From an uncultured Blautia sp. (GTDB lineage Bacteria > Bacillota > Clostridia > Lachnospirales > Lachnospiraceae): a stretch of DNA of 64,000 nt. Below the pieces are notes generated by a model that saw only the letters and a program-made list of their open reading frames with translations, was not told where the DNA came from and made no database searches. The first letter of the stretch is position 1. Each line of letters begins with the position of its first letter. The DNA lies in NCBI GenBank assembly GCA_900542045.1, contig UQMI01000014.1, positions 1 through 64,000 on the forward strand, given 5' to 3'. Positions 8,033 through 16,647 of this stretch are shown in pieces. The translations under genes and the position numbers were made by a program.

Positions 8033-8365
8033 TCAAGTCCTGTTTTCTTCACCCCAAACGCAGAGCTGGTCAAGAATGTTCATCAATGACCTGCCCCGCT
8101 CACTGAGCATATATTCCACCTTGGGAGGGATCTGCGGATATTCTTTCCGAATAATAAGCTGATCCGCTTCCAGTTCCTTCAGATTGCTGCTCAATGTCTT
8201 ATCTGATATCTTCTTCAAATAACGCTTCAGTTCATTAAAACGGACTGTCTGGTATTCCATAAGGCAATACATGATTACCATTTTGTGTTTACCGGAAATC
8301 AAGGACATTGTGTAACTAAACCCCGTATCTTCAAAATTAGCTGTTTCAATATATTTTTTTATCAT
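8033..8365 (-). CDS. HxlR-family transcriptional regulator, divergent from a flavin reductase
   Basis: I place the start at the ATG at 8365 (MIKKYIE), which has AAAGGAAAG 7 nt upstream; the longer frame to 8515 would run across the divergent promoter. The 110-residue protein has the HxlR fold: FSYTMSLISGKHKMVIMYCL, RFNELKRYLKKISDKTLSSNLKEL and VEYMLSERGRSL. The usual N-terminal cysteine is absent: Thr-Gly-Phe-Ser stands where Cys-Pro normally does. It is transcribed away from the flavin-reductase-like gene across a 127-bp gap with a dyad, the standard layout for a regulator of that enzyme. Confidence 0.9.
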   Translation of the reverse strand: MIKKYIETANFEDTGFSYTMSLISGKHKMVIMYCLMEYQTVRFNELKRYLKKISDKTLSSNLKELEADQLIIRKEYPQIPPKVEYMLSERGRSLMNILDQLCVWGEENRT

Positions 8366-8385
8366 TTTACACTTTCCTTTATGAT

Positions 8386-8437
8386 AGTACCTTTCATATA
8401 AGCCAGTACTTGTTTTTTGTTCAGTGATTGCTATAAT
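8386..8437 (+). promoter_or_regulatory. Divergent promoter and dyad controlling the flavin-reductase-like gene
   Basis: An inverted repeat AGTAC-N15-GTACT (8386-8410) touches the -35 element TTGTTT (8410-8415), which is followed after 16 bp by TATAAT (8432-8437) on the plus strand. The dyad lies between the two divergent genes and is a good candidate for the HxlR binding site. The repeat arms are only 5 bp. Confidence 0.5.
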
Positions 8438-8492
8438 TGTAAGCAAGGACATGAAAAATGTCAATCCCAACAGGAAAGCGAGGTTTATTTTT

Positions 8493-9059
8493 ATGAGGAG
8501 ACAGCTTAATATCACAGAAGGTATTTTTCCAATGCCAGTCCTGATGGTTGCAACTTATAATGAAGACGGCAGTGTAAATGTCATGAATGCCGCCTGGGGA
8601 ACCATGCAGGAACGGGATACGGTGGCATTGAACCTTACCGAATCCCATAAAACGGTAAAAAATATCAAAGCCAGAGGCGCATTTACGGTCAGTATCGCGG
8701 ATGCTGCCCATGTCGTGGAAGCGGATTATTTCGGCGTGGAATCCGGAAACCATACCGCTGACAAATTTAAAAACAGCGGACTGACAGCTTCCAGATCTGA
8801 AGCCGTAGACGCTCCTGTCATCAATGAATTCCCTCTGTGTCTGGAATGCCGTTTTATCGAATATCAAAACAACGACTTGGGATGCGGTGTAATTGGAAAA
8901 GTTGTCAGGGTAACTGCTGATGAAAGCGTCATGGAAGGTGATAAGCTGAATATGTCATTGGTCGACGCGATCGCATTTGATCCCTATACACATGGCTACT
9001 ATAAAGTCACTGACAGAATAGGGGAAGCCTTCAAGGATGGTTTGAAGCTGAAAAAATAA
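8493..9059 (+). CDS. Flavin reductase-like FMN-binding protein
   Basis: The start at 8493 (MRRQLNITEG) is preferred over in-frame starts further up, because those lie in the promoter. The 188-residue protein belongs to the flavin_reduct (FlaRed) family: FPMPVLMVATYNEDGSVNVMNAAWGTM is the FMN-binding N-terminus, LNLTESHKTVKNI and GAFTVSIA follow, and the C-terminus carries DAIAFDPYTHGYYKV. These proteins reduce FMN or carry it for electron transfer to small substrates. The gene faces its presumed HxlR regulator. The pair sits between phage terminase and portal remnants, so it was inserted or brought there by rearrangement. Confidence 0.9.
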   Translation: MRRQLNITEGIFPMPVLMVATYNEDGSVNVMNAAWGTMQERDTVALNLTESHKTVKNIKARGAFTVSIADAAHVVEADYFGVESGNHTADKFKNSGLTASRSEAVDAPVINEFPLCLECRFIEYQNNDLGCGVIGKVVRVTADESVMEGDKLNMSLVDAIAFDPYTHGYYKVTDRIGEAFKDGLKLKK

Positions 9060-9074
9060 CACGGTATATCTGCA

Positions 9075-9105
9075 AAGAGTCTTGCCCCGGCAGGACTCTT
9101 TTATA
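9075..9105 (+). terminator. Terminator of the flavin-reductase-like gene
   Basis: AAGAGTC (9075-9081) pairs with GACTCTT (9094-9100), with an inner GCC/GGC, followed by TTATAT. It ends 15-45 nt after the stop codon and overlaps the 3' end of the convergent chimeric ORF. Confidence 0.75.
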
Positions 9106-9412
9106 TAAACAAAATTCCCCGGCTGTCATAAACCGATGCCCTGGTATCATTCCCGCACCGGATCGCCCGGTCCAGCCCCATGATCGCCGCAATCGCTCCA
9201 TCGATCTTCTCCGTAGACTTCTCCTTATCCGCCTTGATGTTCCCAGCCGGATCGGTACGGATAAAGATGTTGTCCATCATCCACCGCAGTACCGGATCTC
9301 CAATTTCAAACCCCAGTTCCTTCAGCCACATTCCCTTCAGCATAATCGTCGGCGTTTCCTGATATTTATAGCCGCTCTGTCCATAAACCTTAATACTTCT
9401 TCTCTTTTCCAT
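9101..9412 (-). CDS. Chimeric ORF: SymE-like toxin N-terminus fused to phage terminase large-subunit C-terminus
   Basis: I choose the ATG at 9412 because GGAGG lies 6 nt upstream; 103 codons. Residues 1-39 (RRSIKVYGQSGY, then PTIMLKGMWLKELGFEIGD) match SymE-family toxins, small AbrB-fold proteins. Residues 40-103 (PVLRWMMDNIFIRTDPAGNIK, ending in CGNDTRASVYDSRGI) match the nuclease-end tail of phage terminase large subunits. Normal SymE continues after GD with its own beta strands, and terminase normally has about 500 residues before PVLRWM. The fusion therefore arose by a deletion at the GD/PV point that kept the frame. Whether it is translated or active is unknown. Confidence 0.8.
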   Translation of the reverse strand: MEKRRSIKVYGQSGYKYQETPTIMLKGMWLKELGFEIGDPVLRWMMDNIFIRTDPAGNIKADKEKSTEKIDGAIAAIMGLDRAIRCGNDTRASVYDSRGILFI

Positions 9413-9513
9413 AGATTGCCTCCATTTCGTAATTGTCATTGATTGTCCTTTGATACTCTGCTTCACTTCTACAGGTCAAATCACCGGCTCCACCTCCCTT
9501 CAGCGATTTCAGG

Positions 9514-9553
9514 CAAGAAAAAAGCTGCCAATGCTTTATACGCATCAGCAGCT
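9514..9553 (-). terminator. Terminator after rlmD
   Basis: On the minus strand AGCTGC...ATGC pairs with GCAT...GCAGCT around a 7-nt loop and is followed by TTTTTTC. It lies about 30 nt after the rlmD stop codon. Confidence 0.8.
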
Positions 9554-9581
9554 AATCGCTTTTAAGTTCGGTGTTCTATTT

Positions 9582-11021
9582 TCAGTTCTGATTCTTCTTC
9601 TCGTCCTTGATACGATAGTAGTCTTCCAGATCCACATCGACCCTGACTTTCGTATCCGGTTTTCGGTTGCTCAAGAGGCACACAGTCTCCACATGCACCG
9701 TCATTGGAAACATATCCACCGGGCACACCCGTTCCAGCGCATACCCTTCTTCGCACAGATACTTCAGATCCCTGGCCAGGGTGGCCGAATCACAGCTTAC
9801 ATAAACGACCCGTTCCGGCGCCATTTTCACAATGGTCTCCAGCAGGGCTGCGTCGCAGCCCTTGCGGGGCGGGTCTAGTACGATCACATCTGCCTGCACG
9901 CCCTCTTTCTGGTATTTCTCCGGAAGGACTTCTTCTGCTTTGCCCACGTAGAAAAACGCATTGTCAATACCGTTCAGCTTTGCGTTCTCCCTGGCGTCTT
10001 CAATGGCTGCGGGGACGATCTCCACTCCGTGGACTTCCCGGGCATTCCGGGCCAGGAACAGGGAGATGGTGCCGATGCCGCAGTACAGATCCCAGACGGT
10101 TTCCCGGCCGGTAAGTCCTGCGTATTCCAGAGCTTTTCCATAGAGGACCCGGGTCTGGGCAGGATTCACCTGATAAAAGGACAGAGGGGAGATCCGGTAC
10201 CGGATTTCTCCGATGGAGTCCTGGATGTAGGGGGAACCCCAGAGCAGCTGCAGTTCCTGGCCCAGGATCACGTTGGTCTGCTTCTCGTTGATGTTGCAGG
10301 TGATGCTGGTCATGCCGGGAATCCGGCGCAGCTTCTCCACCAGCTTTTCTGCCTTTGGCAGACGGCGGCCGTTGATGATCAGACAGACCATCCACTGATG
10401 GCTGGTGAAGCCGTAGCGGATCAGAATATGGCGGATCAGTCCTTTTCCGGTGGCCTCGTCATAGGCCGGGATCCGGTTTTCTTCCATATAAGAGAGGACG
10501 ATGTCCAGGATCTCCTGATTGCCCGGCACACCCAGATGGCAGTCCCGGTTTTCAATGATGGTATGGGTGCGGCCGGCATAAAAGCCGGTCACGATCCTGC
10601 CGTCTTTTCCGGTTCCCACCGGGAACTGGGCTTTGTTCCGATAGTGGTAGGGATCGTCCATCCCAAGGATGGGTTCCATGGGCGGGTTGTCAAAGCCGCC
10701 GATCCGCTCCAGATGTCCCCGCACCTTTCGCTCCTTGAATTTGAGCTGCTCTTCGTAGGACAGCGCCTGAAGCTGGCAGCCGCCGCACTGTCTTGCGAAA
10801 TCGCAGCGGGGGCTTGTACGGTGGACAGAAGGCGTCAGCACTTCCATCAGCCTTCCATAACCATAATTCTTTTTTGCCTTTATGATCTTCGCCTGGATCA
10901 CATCTCCGATCACAGCGTCTTTCACAAATACGGTGAAGCCATCGGCCTTACCGATACCTTCACCGTCTGTTCCCATATCTGTAATTGTTAACGTTACCAG
11001 ATCATTTTTCTTAAATTCCAT
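9582..11021 (-). CDS. rlmD: 23S rRNA (uracil-5-)-methyltransferase, RlmD/RlmCD (RumA) family
   Basis: The 479-residue protein begins with a TRAM RNA-binding domain (residues 1-60), then the four-cysteine iron-sulfur region (CDFARQCGGCQ near residue 75), a central RNA-binding part, and a Rossmann methyltransferase domain with VWDLYCGIGTISLFLA (SAM site), VLDPPRKGC and the catalytic VSCDSATLARDL near residue 415. It makes 5-methyluridine in 23S rRNA (U1939 and/or U747 type; Firmicute paralogues differ and I cannot tell which). It lies 6 bp after yhaM in a minus-strand operon with the HtrA-like gene and is closed by a terminator. Confidence 0.95.
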   Translation of the reverse strand: MEFKKNDLVTLTITDMGTDGEGIGKADGFTVFVKDAVIGDVIQAKIIKAKKNYGYGRLMEVLTPSVHRTSPRCDFARQCGGCQLQALSYEEQLKFKERKVRGHLERIGGFDNPPMEPILGMDDPYHYRNKAQFPVGTGKDGRIVTGFYAGRTHTIIENRDCHLGVPGNQEILDIVLSYMEENRIPAYDEATGKGLIRHILIRYGFTSHQWMVCLIINGRRLPKAEKLVEKLRRIPGMTSITCNINEKQTNVILGQELQLLWGSPYIQDSIGEIRYRISPLSFYQVNPAQTRVLYGKALEYAGLTGRETVWDLYCGIGTISLFLARNAREVHGVEIVPAAIEDARENAKLNGIDNAFFYVGKAEEVLPEKYQKEGVQADVIVLDPPRKGCDAALLETIVKMAPERVVYVSCDSATLARDLKYLCEEGYALERVCPVDMFPMTVHVETVCLLSNRKPDTKVRVDVDLEDYYRIKDEKKNQN

Positions 11022-11027
11022 GAACTG

Positions 11028-11975
11028 TTAAACCTCTCCTGTCCTCCTCAGATTGGATTCAAATAATCGATTGTAGCCCAGCCATTCCTTTTTCTCTTTG
11101 GCAGAGGCAAAGATCTCGGTCAGGGTCTCCATTCTGGCATCTGTATTGTCAGCCAGATTCAGAGCCACTGCTTCTGCCAGAGCCGGTTTCTTGGGCGAGC
11201 CGTATTCCAGTTCTCCGTGATGGGCCAGCACGCAGTGCTTCAGTTCGCTGGCCAGCACCGGCGGGAAGTCCGGTATCTCCCGGATATGATCATGGATCAT
11301 CTCCGTTCCGATGATAATGTGTCCCAGCAGCTGTCCGTCATCTGTGTAATCGTTCATCGGAAATGCAGACAGTTCCCTGGTCTTTCCGATGTCATGACAG
11401 AGGGCCGCTGTGATCAGCAGGTCTCTCTTCAGAATGGGATATACGGAAGCATAATACTCGCACAGTCTTACCACACCCAGGGTATGCTCCAGCAGTCCGC
11501 CGATGAATCCGTGATGCACGGTCTTTGCCGCGGAATGCTTCTGAAAACTCTGGATAAATTCCTGGTCTTCCACGAATAATTTTTCCAGAAGCTGGCGAAG
11601 CCATGGATTGCCTACGCTTTTCACATATTTCAGAAGCTGGCTGTACATATCGTCTGTGCTGTTCTCACTTACCGGCAGATAATCCGCCGGATCAAATTCC
11701 CCTTCTGAAACCTTCCTTACCCGTTTGATATTCAGCTGCAGAGCACCGGCAAAGCTCGTGACATCGCCTACAATCTCCACATATTCCAGTGCCTCAAACT
11801 CGTCGATCCCCAGAGAATTGGGATCCCATATCTTACCGTCAATAACTCCTGTTTTATCCTGCAATATCACGCTTTCATAAGGCTTTCCATTTTTTGTGAC
11901 CGCAGACTGTTTCTGCTTGCACAAATAGATGTCTCCCACTCTGTCGCCTTCGCGCAATTCATTAATATACCGCAT
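11028..11975 (-). CDS. yhaM: 3'-5' exoribonuclease YhaM-like (OB fold + HD domain)
   Basis: The 315-residue protein has an N-terminal OB nucleic-acid-binding fold (residues about 10-95, with DRVGDIYLCKQKQSAVTKNG and VVGDVTSFAGALQLNI-like strands) and a C-terminal HD phosphohydrolase domain: HHGFIGGLLEHTLGVVRLC near residue 160, then AALCHDIGKTRELS and LAHHGELEYGSPKKP metal-binding histidines/aspartates. YhaM trims RNA and single-stranded DNA ends in Firmicutes. Length agrees with the family (about 314). It follows the HtrA-like gene by 15 bp and precedes rlmD by 6 bp, so all three are likely cotranscribed. Confidence 0.93.
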   Translation of the reverse strand: MRYINELREGDRVGDIYLCKQKQSAVTKNGKPYESVILQDKTGVIDGKIWDPNSLGIDEFEALEYVEIVGDVTSFAGALQLNIKRVRKVSEGEFDPADYLPVSENSTDDMYSQLLKYVKSVGNPWLRQLLEKLFVEDQEFIQSFQKHSAAKTVHHGFIGGLLEHTLGVVRLCEYYASVYPILKRDLLITAALCHDIGKTRELSAFPMNDYTDDGQLLGHIIIGTEMIHDHIREIPDFPPVLASELKHCVLAHHGELEYGSPKKPALAEAVALNLADNTDARMETLTEIFASAKEKKEWLGYNRLFESNLRRTGEV

Positions 11976-11990
11976 AATTCCTTAGCCTTT

Positions 11991-13373
11991 CTAATTTACT
12001 CTCACCGTCAGCCCTATTTCCACAGACGAATACCCTTCTTCTCCTCTGGAGCGCATCACCGTCAGCGTCACATCCTGTCCTTCGCTGTACTTCTGCAGCT
12101 GAGAACTGTATTTCTGCATGGTGGTGATTTCTTCCTGATCCATCTTGACGATCACATCTCCCCGCTGTACGCCGGAAAGCATGGCCGGAGAATCCTCCTC
12201 CACTTCATCCACGTAGACTCCCTGGGGAATGCCGGTATTCTGGGATATGGCCTCTGTCACATCCTGTCCCTTAATCCCCAGATAACGGATGTCTTCCCCG
12301 TTGGACAGACACTCGATCAGAGGTTTTAACTGGGAAACCGCCAGCGCTTTTACCATATTCTTGGATTCATCGTCCTGATTCCCATAGGACTGGGCAATGA
12401 TCCCGATCACTTCTCCATTGATATCCAGAAGGACTCCGCTTCCCTTGCTGCTGCCCAGGATGTCCGTAGTCAGCAGATTGTACTCCGCATCAGTCACAGC
12501 CACCTTATTTCCCACAGAGGTAATGATCCCATAAGAAACCGAATCATGATAACCGGAGGGACTTCCGATGGCGATCACCGGCTTGCCCTGCATCAGACTG
12601 TATGAATTACCCAGAACTGCCACAGAAATGTTTTCCAGAGATTCCTCTCCCACTTCTTCTTTGGAAATCAGCACCACTGCCAGTCCGGTCCTGGAATCGC
12701 TCTTCTGAAGTCTGCCTTCCACAATGCTTCCGTCTGACAGAGTTACCTGGATCTTCGATGCGTTGTCTGTGGCCTGCTTTTCTGTCAATATGTACAGATC
12801 ATTGCCGTTATCTGTGAAAATAATGCCTGCAGCCTGGCCGCTGCTTAAAAATGTATTTCCCAGTATGGTTTCCTGGTCAGAAACACCGGAAACCGTTACC
12901 AGCGCCTTCCTGGGCTCTTCCGAAATCTGCAGTGCCTCCTGATAAATGTCCTCATAATCTGCCAATCCCACATTTTCTTCCTCGGGCGCAGCTGTCACCT
13001 CCGGCGTAGGTGTCTCTGTAGGTGTCGGTGTGGCAGCAGGCGTCTCCTCCGGCTCCTGATCGGACTGGGAATTCCCGTCTTCCTCTGCCGCCTCAGTGGG
13101 TTCCAGTTCATCATAGGGAATATCCACCTTGGGTGTCTCCTCGTTGTCCTCCCAGTATTTTTCTGCCACAGGCAAAACACCGGCACAGGTCACAGCCGCC
13201 GTAGCGCCAAACAGCATTCCGGCCCCCATGATGCCTGCGATCCGCATAAACAATGTTTTTTTATTGATTGGTCTTTCCTTGATCGTTTCTTTGATAAATT
13301 TATAGCCGTCTTCCTTTTCAAGCCTATCCGTTGTCCGATCTCCATTGTTTTTCTTGTTATTCTTGTTACTCAT
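11991..13373 (-). CDS. HtrA/DegP-like membrane protein with PDZ domain; catalytic triad apparently lost
   Basis: The ATG at 13373 has AGGAGA 6 nt upstream, giving 460 residues. Order: cytoplasmic basic tail, one transmembrane helix (about 43-65), an acidic and Pro/Thr-rich linker with repeated TPTPTETPTP, a chymotrypsin-fold domain (about 155-335) and a PDZ domain (about 360-455, GIPQGVYVDEVEEDSPA, then GDVIVKMDQ). Against HtrA motifs, the His of TNNHV is Gln (ILTEKQAT), the Asp of TDLAV is Gly (RTGLAVV), and the Ser of GNSGG is Gly (SKGSGVLL). By motif alignment all three catalytic residues are gone, so it is probably a scaffold or sensor, not a protease. Confidence 0.85.
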   Translation of the reverse strand: MSNKNNKKNNGDRTTDRLEKEDGYKFIKETIKERPINKKTLFMRIAGIMGAGMLFGATAAVTCAGVLPVAEKYWEDNEETPKVDIPYDELEPTEAAEEDGNSQSDQEPEETPAATPTPTETPTPEVTAAPEEENVGLADYEDIYQEALQISEEPRKALVTVSGVSDQETILGNTFLSSGQAAGIIFTDNGNDLYILTEKQATDNASKIQVTLSDGSIVEGRLQKSDSRTGLAVVLISKEEVGEESLENISVAVLGNSYSLMQGKPVIAIGSPSGYHDSVSYGIITSVGNKVAVTDAEYNLLTTDILGSSKGSGVLLDINGEVIGIIAQSYGNQDDESKNMVKALAVSQLKPLIECLSNGEDIRYLGIKGQDVTEAISQNTGIPQGVYVDEVEEDSPAMLSGVQRGDVIVKMDQEEITTMQKYSSQLQKYSEGQDVTLTVMRSRGEEGYSSVEIGLTVRVN

Positions 13374-13545
13374 GGCGATTCTCCTTGAAGAAATAGACTT
13401 CACGTACGTTTTATCTTATCAAAATTTTATGAACAGTTTATGAACAAAAAGAAAATGCCCATGGGATTTTAGACTTTTTCTTTTCATTATCTCCGAAATG
13501 GGGTAAAATGAACCATAGAAATACCACAACATACGGAGGAGACTT

Positions 13546-15921
13546 ATGAATCAAAGAGCAATCAAAGTATTGGAATTTGATAAGATCATTCATCGTCTGG
13601 CCGAGAAAGCTTCTTCTGACACCGGCAGAAAAAAATGCCAGGAGCTTCTTCCTCTGGACGATCTGACTCATATACAGCAAATGCAGACACAGACCCGTGA
13701 TGCCCTGGGCCGGCTTTTTCAAAAAGGGTCCGTTTCCTTTGGGAACGCCAAAGATATCCGCGGTTCCCTGATGCGGCTCCATGTGGGAAGTACCCTTGGG
13801 ATCGGAGAACTTCTGCGGATCTGCGGACTTCTGGAGAACACAGCCCGGGTCAAGGCCTACTCCCGCTCTGACCGTGAAGACCGGCTTCCGGATTCTCTTG
13901 ACCCCATGTTTTCCGCTCTGGAGCCTCTGACACCCCTTTCTACGGAAATCCGCCGCTGTATCCTTTCTGAAGAAGAGATCAGTGACGATGCCAGCCCCGG
14001 CCTTCGTCAGATCCGCCGCAGCATGAAACTGGCCGGAGAACGGATTCATACCCAGCTTGCCTCCCTGATCAACGGCAGTACCCGGAATTACCTGCAGGAT
14101 GCAGTGATCACCATGCGGGACGGCCGGTACTGCATCCCGGTAAAGGCCGAATATAAGAATCAGGTGCCCGGCATGATTCATGACCAGTCTTCCACCGGTT
14201 CCACCCTGTTTATCGAACCTATGGCCGTGGTTCGTCTGAACAACGAGATCCGGGAACTGGAATTAAAGGAAAATCAGGAAATTGAGAAAATCCTGGCGGA
14301 ACTGAGCGAACAGACTGCTGTACATGCCGAGGTCATTGCCGAAGACTTTGAACTGATGACGGAACTGGACTTTATCTTTGCCCGGGCTGCTCTTGCCATG
14401 GATATGAACGCAACGGAGCCCCAGCTGAATGAAAAGGGCATCCTTCATCTGAAGAAGGCCCGTCATCCGCTGATCCCGGCCAAAACTGCCGTTCCCATCG
14501 ATATACGTCTGGGAAGAGACTTTTCCCTTCTCATCGTCACCGGTCCCAACACCGGAGGCAAGACGGTCTCCCTGAAAACTGTGGGACTTCTGACCCTTAT
14601 GGCCCAGGCCGGCCTGCATATCCCCGCCGGAGATCACTCTGAACTTGCTGTTTTCCGGGAAGTATACGCAGATATCGGAGATGAGCAGAGTATCGAACAG
14701 AGCCTGAGTACGTTTTCTTCCCATATGACGAATATCGTTTCATTCCTGGACAAGGCCGATATCCATTCTCTGGTCCTGTTCGACGAGCTGGGTGCCGGTA
14801 CAGACCCCACAGAAGGAGCGGCCCTGGCCATTTCCATCCTTTCTCATCTGCATGAACAGGGGATCCGGACTATGGCCACCACCCATTACAGCGAACTGAA
14901 GATGTATGCGCTCTCCACCCCCGGCGTGGAAAATGCTTCCTGTGAATTTGATGTGGAGACACTGCGTCCTACCTACCGGCTGCTCATCGGGATTCCCGGC
15001 AAGAGTAATGCCTTCGCCATTTCTTCCAAGCTGGGCCTTCCGGATTCCATCATTGACAAAGCCAGAGAACAGATCAGCGAACAGGATGAATCTTTCGAGG
15101 ATATTTTAAGCCATCTGGAAGAAAGCCGGAAAACCATCGAAAAAGAACGGCTGGAAATCGAAAACTACAAGCAGGAAATCGAGACTCTGAAGAAACGTCT
15201 GGAACAGAAACAGGAAAAGCTGGACGAACGCCGGGATAAGATCCTGCGCTCCGCCAACGAAGAAGCCAGAGAAATCCTCAGGGAAGCCAAGGAATACGCA
15301 GATCAGACCATGCGCACCTTCCACAAGTTTGAAAAGGAGCATATTTCTCTGAAAGATGTGGAAAAAGAACGGCAGAGAATCCGCAATCAAATGAACAAGG
15401 TGGAAAAAAATCTGGCTCTGAAAAAAACAGCCGGGCCGAAGAAGCAGCTTCGCCCCCAGGACCTCTCCATTGGCGATTCGGTCCGGGTCCTGAGCCTGAA
15501 CCTGAAAGGTACCGTAAGCTCACGGCCGGATTCCAAGGGCAATCTTTTCGTACAGATGGGGATCCTTCGCTCCCAGGTCAACATTTCCGACCTGGAACTG
15601 CTGGATGAACCGGTGATCACCACACCTACCATGCAGCGCACCGGGGCCGGCAAGATTAAAATGTCCAAATCCGCCAGTATTTCCACAGAGATCAACCTTC
15701 TGGGCAAAACAGTGGATGAGGCCATTTCCGAGCTAGACAAATATCTGGATGACGCCTATCTGGCCCACCTTTCCAGTGTGCGGATCGTACACGGCAAAGG
15801 CACCGGGGCTCTTCGCAAAGGCGTGCACAACTATCTGCGCCGGCTGAAATACGTCAAGTCCTTCCGGCTGGGAGAATTCGGCGAAGGTGACGCAGGCGTA
15901 ACTATTGTAGAGTTCAAGTAA
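13546..15921 (+). CDS. mutS2: MutS2 endonuclease/ribosome-rescue ATPase
   Basis: The 791-residue protein matches MutS2 in length and order: lever/clamp coiled coil, the MutS ATPase domain with Walker A GPNTGGKT near residue 330, the DELGAGTDPTEGAAL Walker B and ATTHYSELK segments, a long charged coiled coil (about 515-640), a KOW-like region, and the C-terminal Smr domain (INLLGKTVDEAI, then VRIVHGKGTGALRKGV). MutS2 suppresses recombination and, in Bacillus, acts on collided ribosomes. A strong GGAGGAG site precedes the ATG. It is followed after 24 bp by a two-component system on the same strand. The 107-bp gap before it serves divergent transcription with the HtrA-like gene. Confidence 0.97.
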   Translation: MNQRAIKVLEFDKIIHRLAEKASSDTGRKKCQELLPLDDLTHIQQMQTQTRDALGRLFQKGSVSFGNAKDIRGSLMRLHVGSTLGIGELLRICGLLENTARVKAYSRSDREDRLPDSLDPMFSALEPLTPLSTEIRRCILSEEEISDDASPGLRQIRRSMKLAGERIHTQLASLINGSTRNYLQDAVITMRDGRYCIPVKAEYKNQVPGMIHDQSSTGSTLFIEPMAVVRLNNEIRELELKENQEIEKILAELSEQTAVHAEVIAEDFELMTELDFIFARAALAMDMNATEPQLNEKGILHLKKARHPLIPAKTAVPIDIRLGRDFSLLIVTGPNTGGKTVSLKTVGLLTLMAQAGLHIPAGDHSELAVFREVYADIGDEQSIEQSLSTFSSHMTNIVSFLDKADIHSLVLFDELGAGTDPTEGAALAISILSHLHEQGIRTMATTHYSELKMYALSTPGVENASCEFDVETLRPTYRLLIGIPGKSNAFAISSKLGLPDSIIDKAREQISEQDESFEDILSHLEESRKTIEKERLEIENYKQEIETLKKRLEQKQEKLDERRDKILRSANEEAREILREAKEYADQTMRTFHKFEKEHISLKDVEKERQRIRNQMNKVEKNLALKKTAGPKKQLRPQDLSIGDSVRVLSLNLKGTVSSRPDSKGNLFVQMGILRSQVNISDLELLDEPVITTPTMQRTGAGKIKMSKSASISTEINLLGKTVDEAISELDKYLDDAYLAHLSSVRIVHGKGTGALRKGVHNYLRRLKYVKSFRLGEFGEGDAGVTIVEFK

Positions 15922-15945
15922 CAGAAATAAACCGGAGGTATCCTA

Positions 15946-16647
15946 ATGGTTTCCAAACAGAAAATCCTTATTGTAGATGATGACAACAACATTGCAGAGC
16001 TGATCGCCCTTTACCTGACAAAAGAATGCTTCGACACACGTATTGTCAATGACGGAGAGCAGGCTCTGAAAGAATTCGAAAGCTTTCATCCGGACCTGAT
16101 CTTGCTGGATCTGATGCTTCCCGGCATCGACGGCTACCAGGTATGCCGGGAGATCCGTCACAAATCGGATGTGCCTATTATCATGCTCTCTGCTAAGGGC
16201 GAGACCTTTGACAAAGTGCTGGGACTGGAGCTGGGTGCTGACGACTATATCATCAAACCCTTTGATTCCAAGGAACTGGTGGCCCGTGTCCGGGCTGTGC
16301 TCCGCCGGTTCCATGTAAAGCAGCCCACGCCCCCTTCCAACGAAAAATGCGTACAATACCCGGATCTTTCCATCAATCTGACCAACTACTCTGTACTCTA
16401 TAAAGGCGAACAGGTGGATATGCCGCCGAAGGAACTGGAACTGCTCTATTTCCTGGCATCCTCCCCCAACCAGGTATTCACCAGAGAGCAGCTGCTGGAT
16501 CACATCTGGGGGTACGAATACATAGGCGACACCCGGACTGTAGACGTCCATATCAAACGTCTCCGGGAGAAGATCAAGGACAATACCCACTGGGCCCTTT
16601 CCACCGTCTGGGGAATCGGCTACAAATTTGAGGTGAAATCTCTATGA
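15946..16647 (+). CDS. OmpR/PhoB-family response regulator
   Basis: The 233-residue protein has a receiver domain (1-120) with the acidic pair DDD near residue 10, the phospho-acceptor Asp in LILLDLMLPGIDGY, Ser/Thr in MLSAKGE and Lys in IIKPFDSKELVARV. A winged-helix DNA-binding domain follows (about 130-230, ending in RLREKIKDN...TVWGIGYKFEV). A GGAGGT site precedes the ATG 24 bp after mutS2. The stop overlaps the kinase start (ATGA), so both are translated together. Its target genes are not visible; the neighbours are housekeeping genes. Confidence 0.95.
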   Translation: MVSKQKILIVDDDNNIAELIALYLTKECFDTRIVNDGEQALKEFESFHPDLILLDLMLPGIDGYQVCREIRHKSDVPIIMLSAKGETFDKVLGLELGADDYIIKPFDSKELVARVRAVLRRFHVKQPTPPSNEKCVQYPDLSINLTNYSVLYKGEQVDMPPKELELLYFLASSPNQVFTREQLLDHIWGYEYIGDTRTVDVHIKRLREKIKDNTHWALSTVWGIGYKFEVKSL

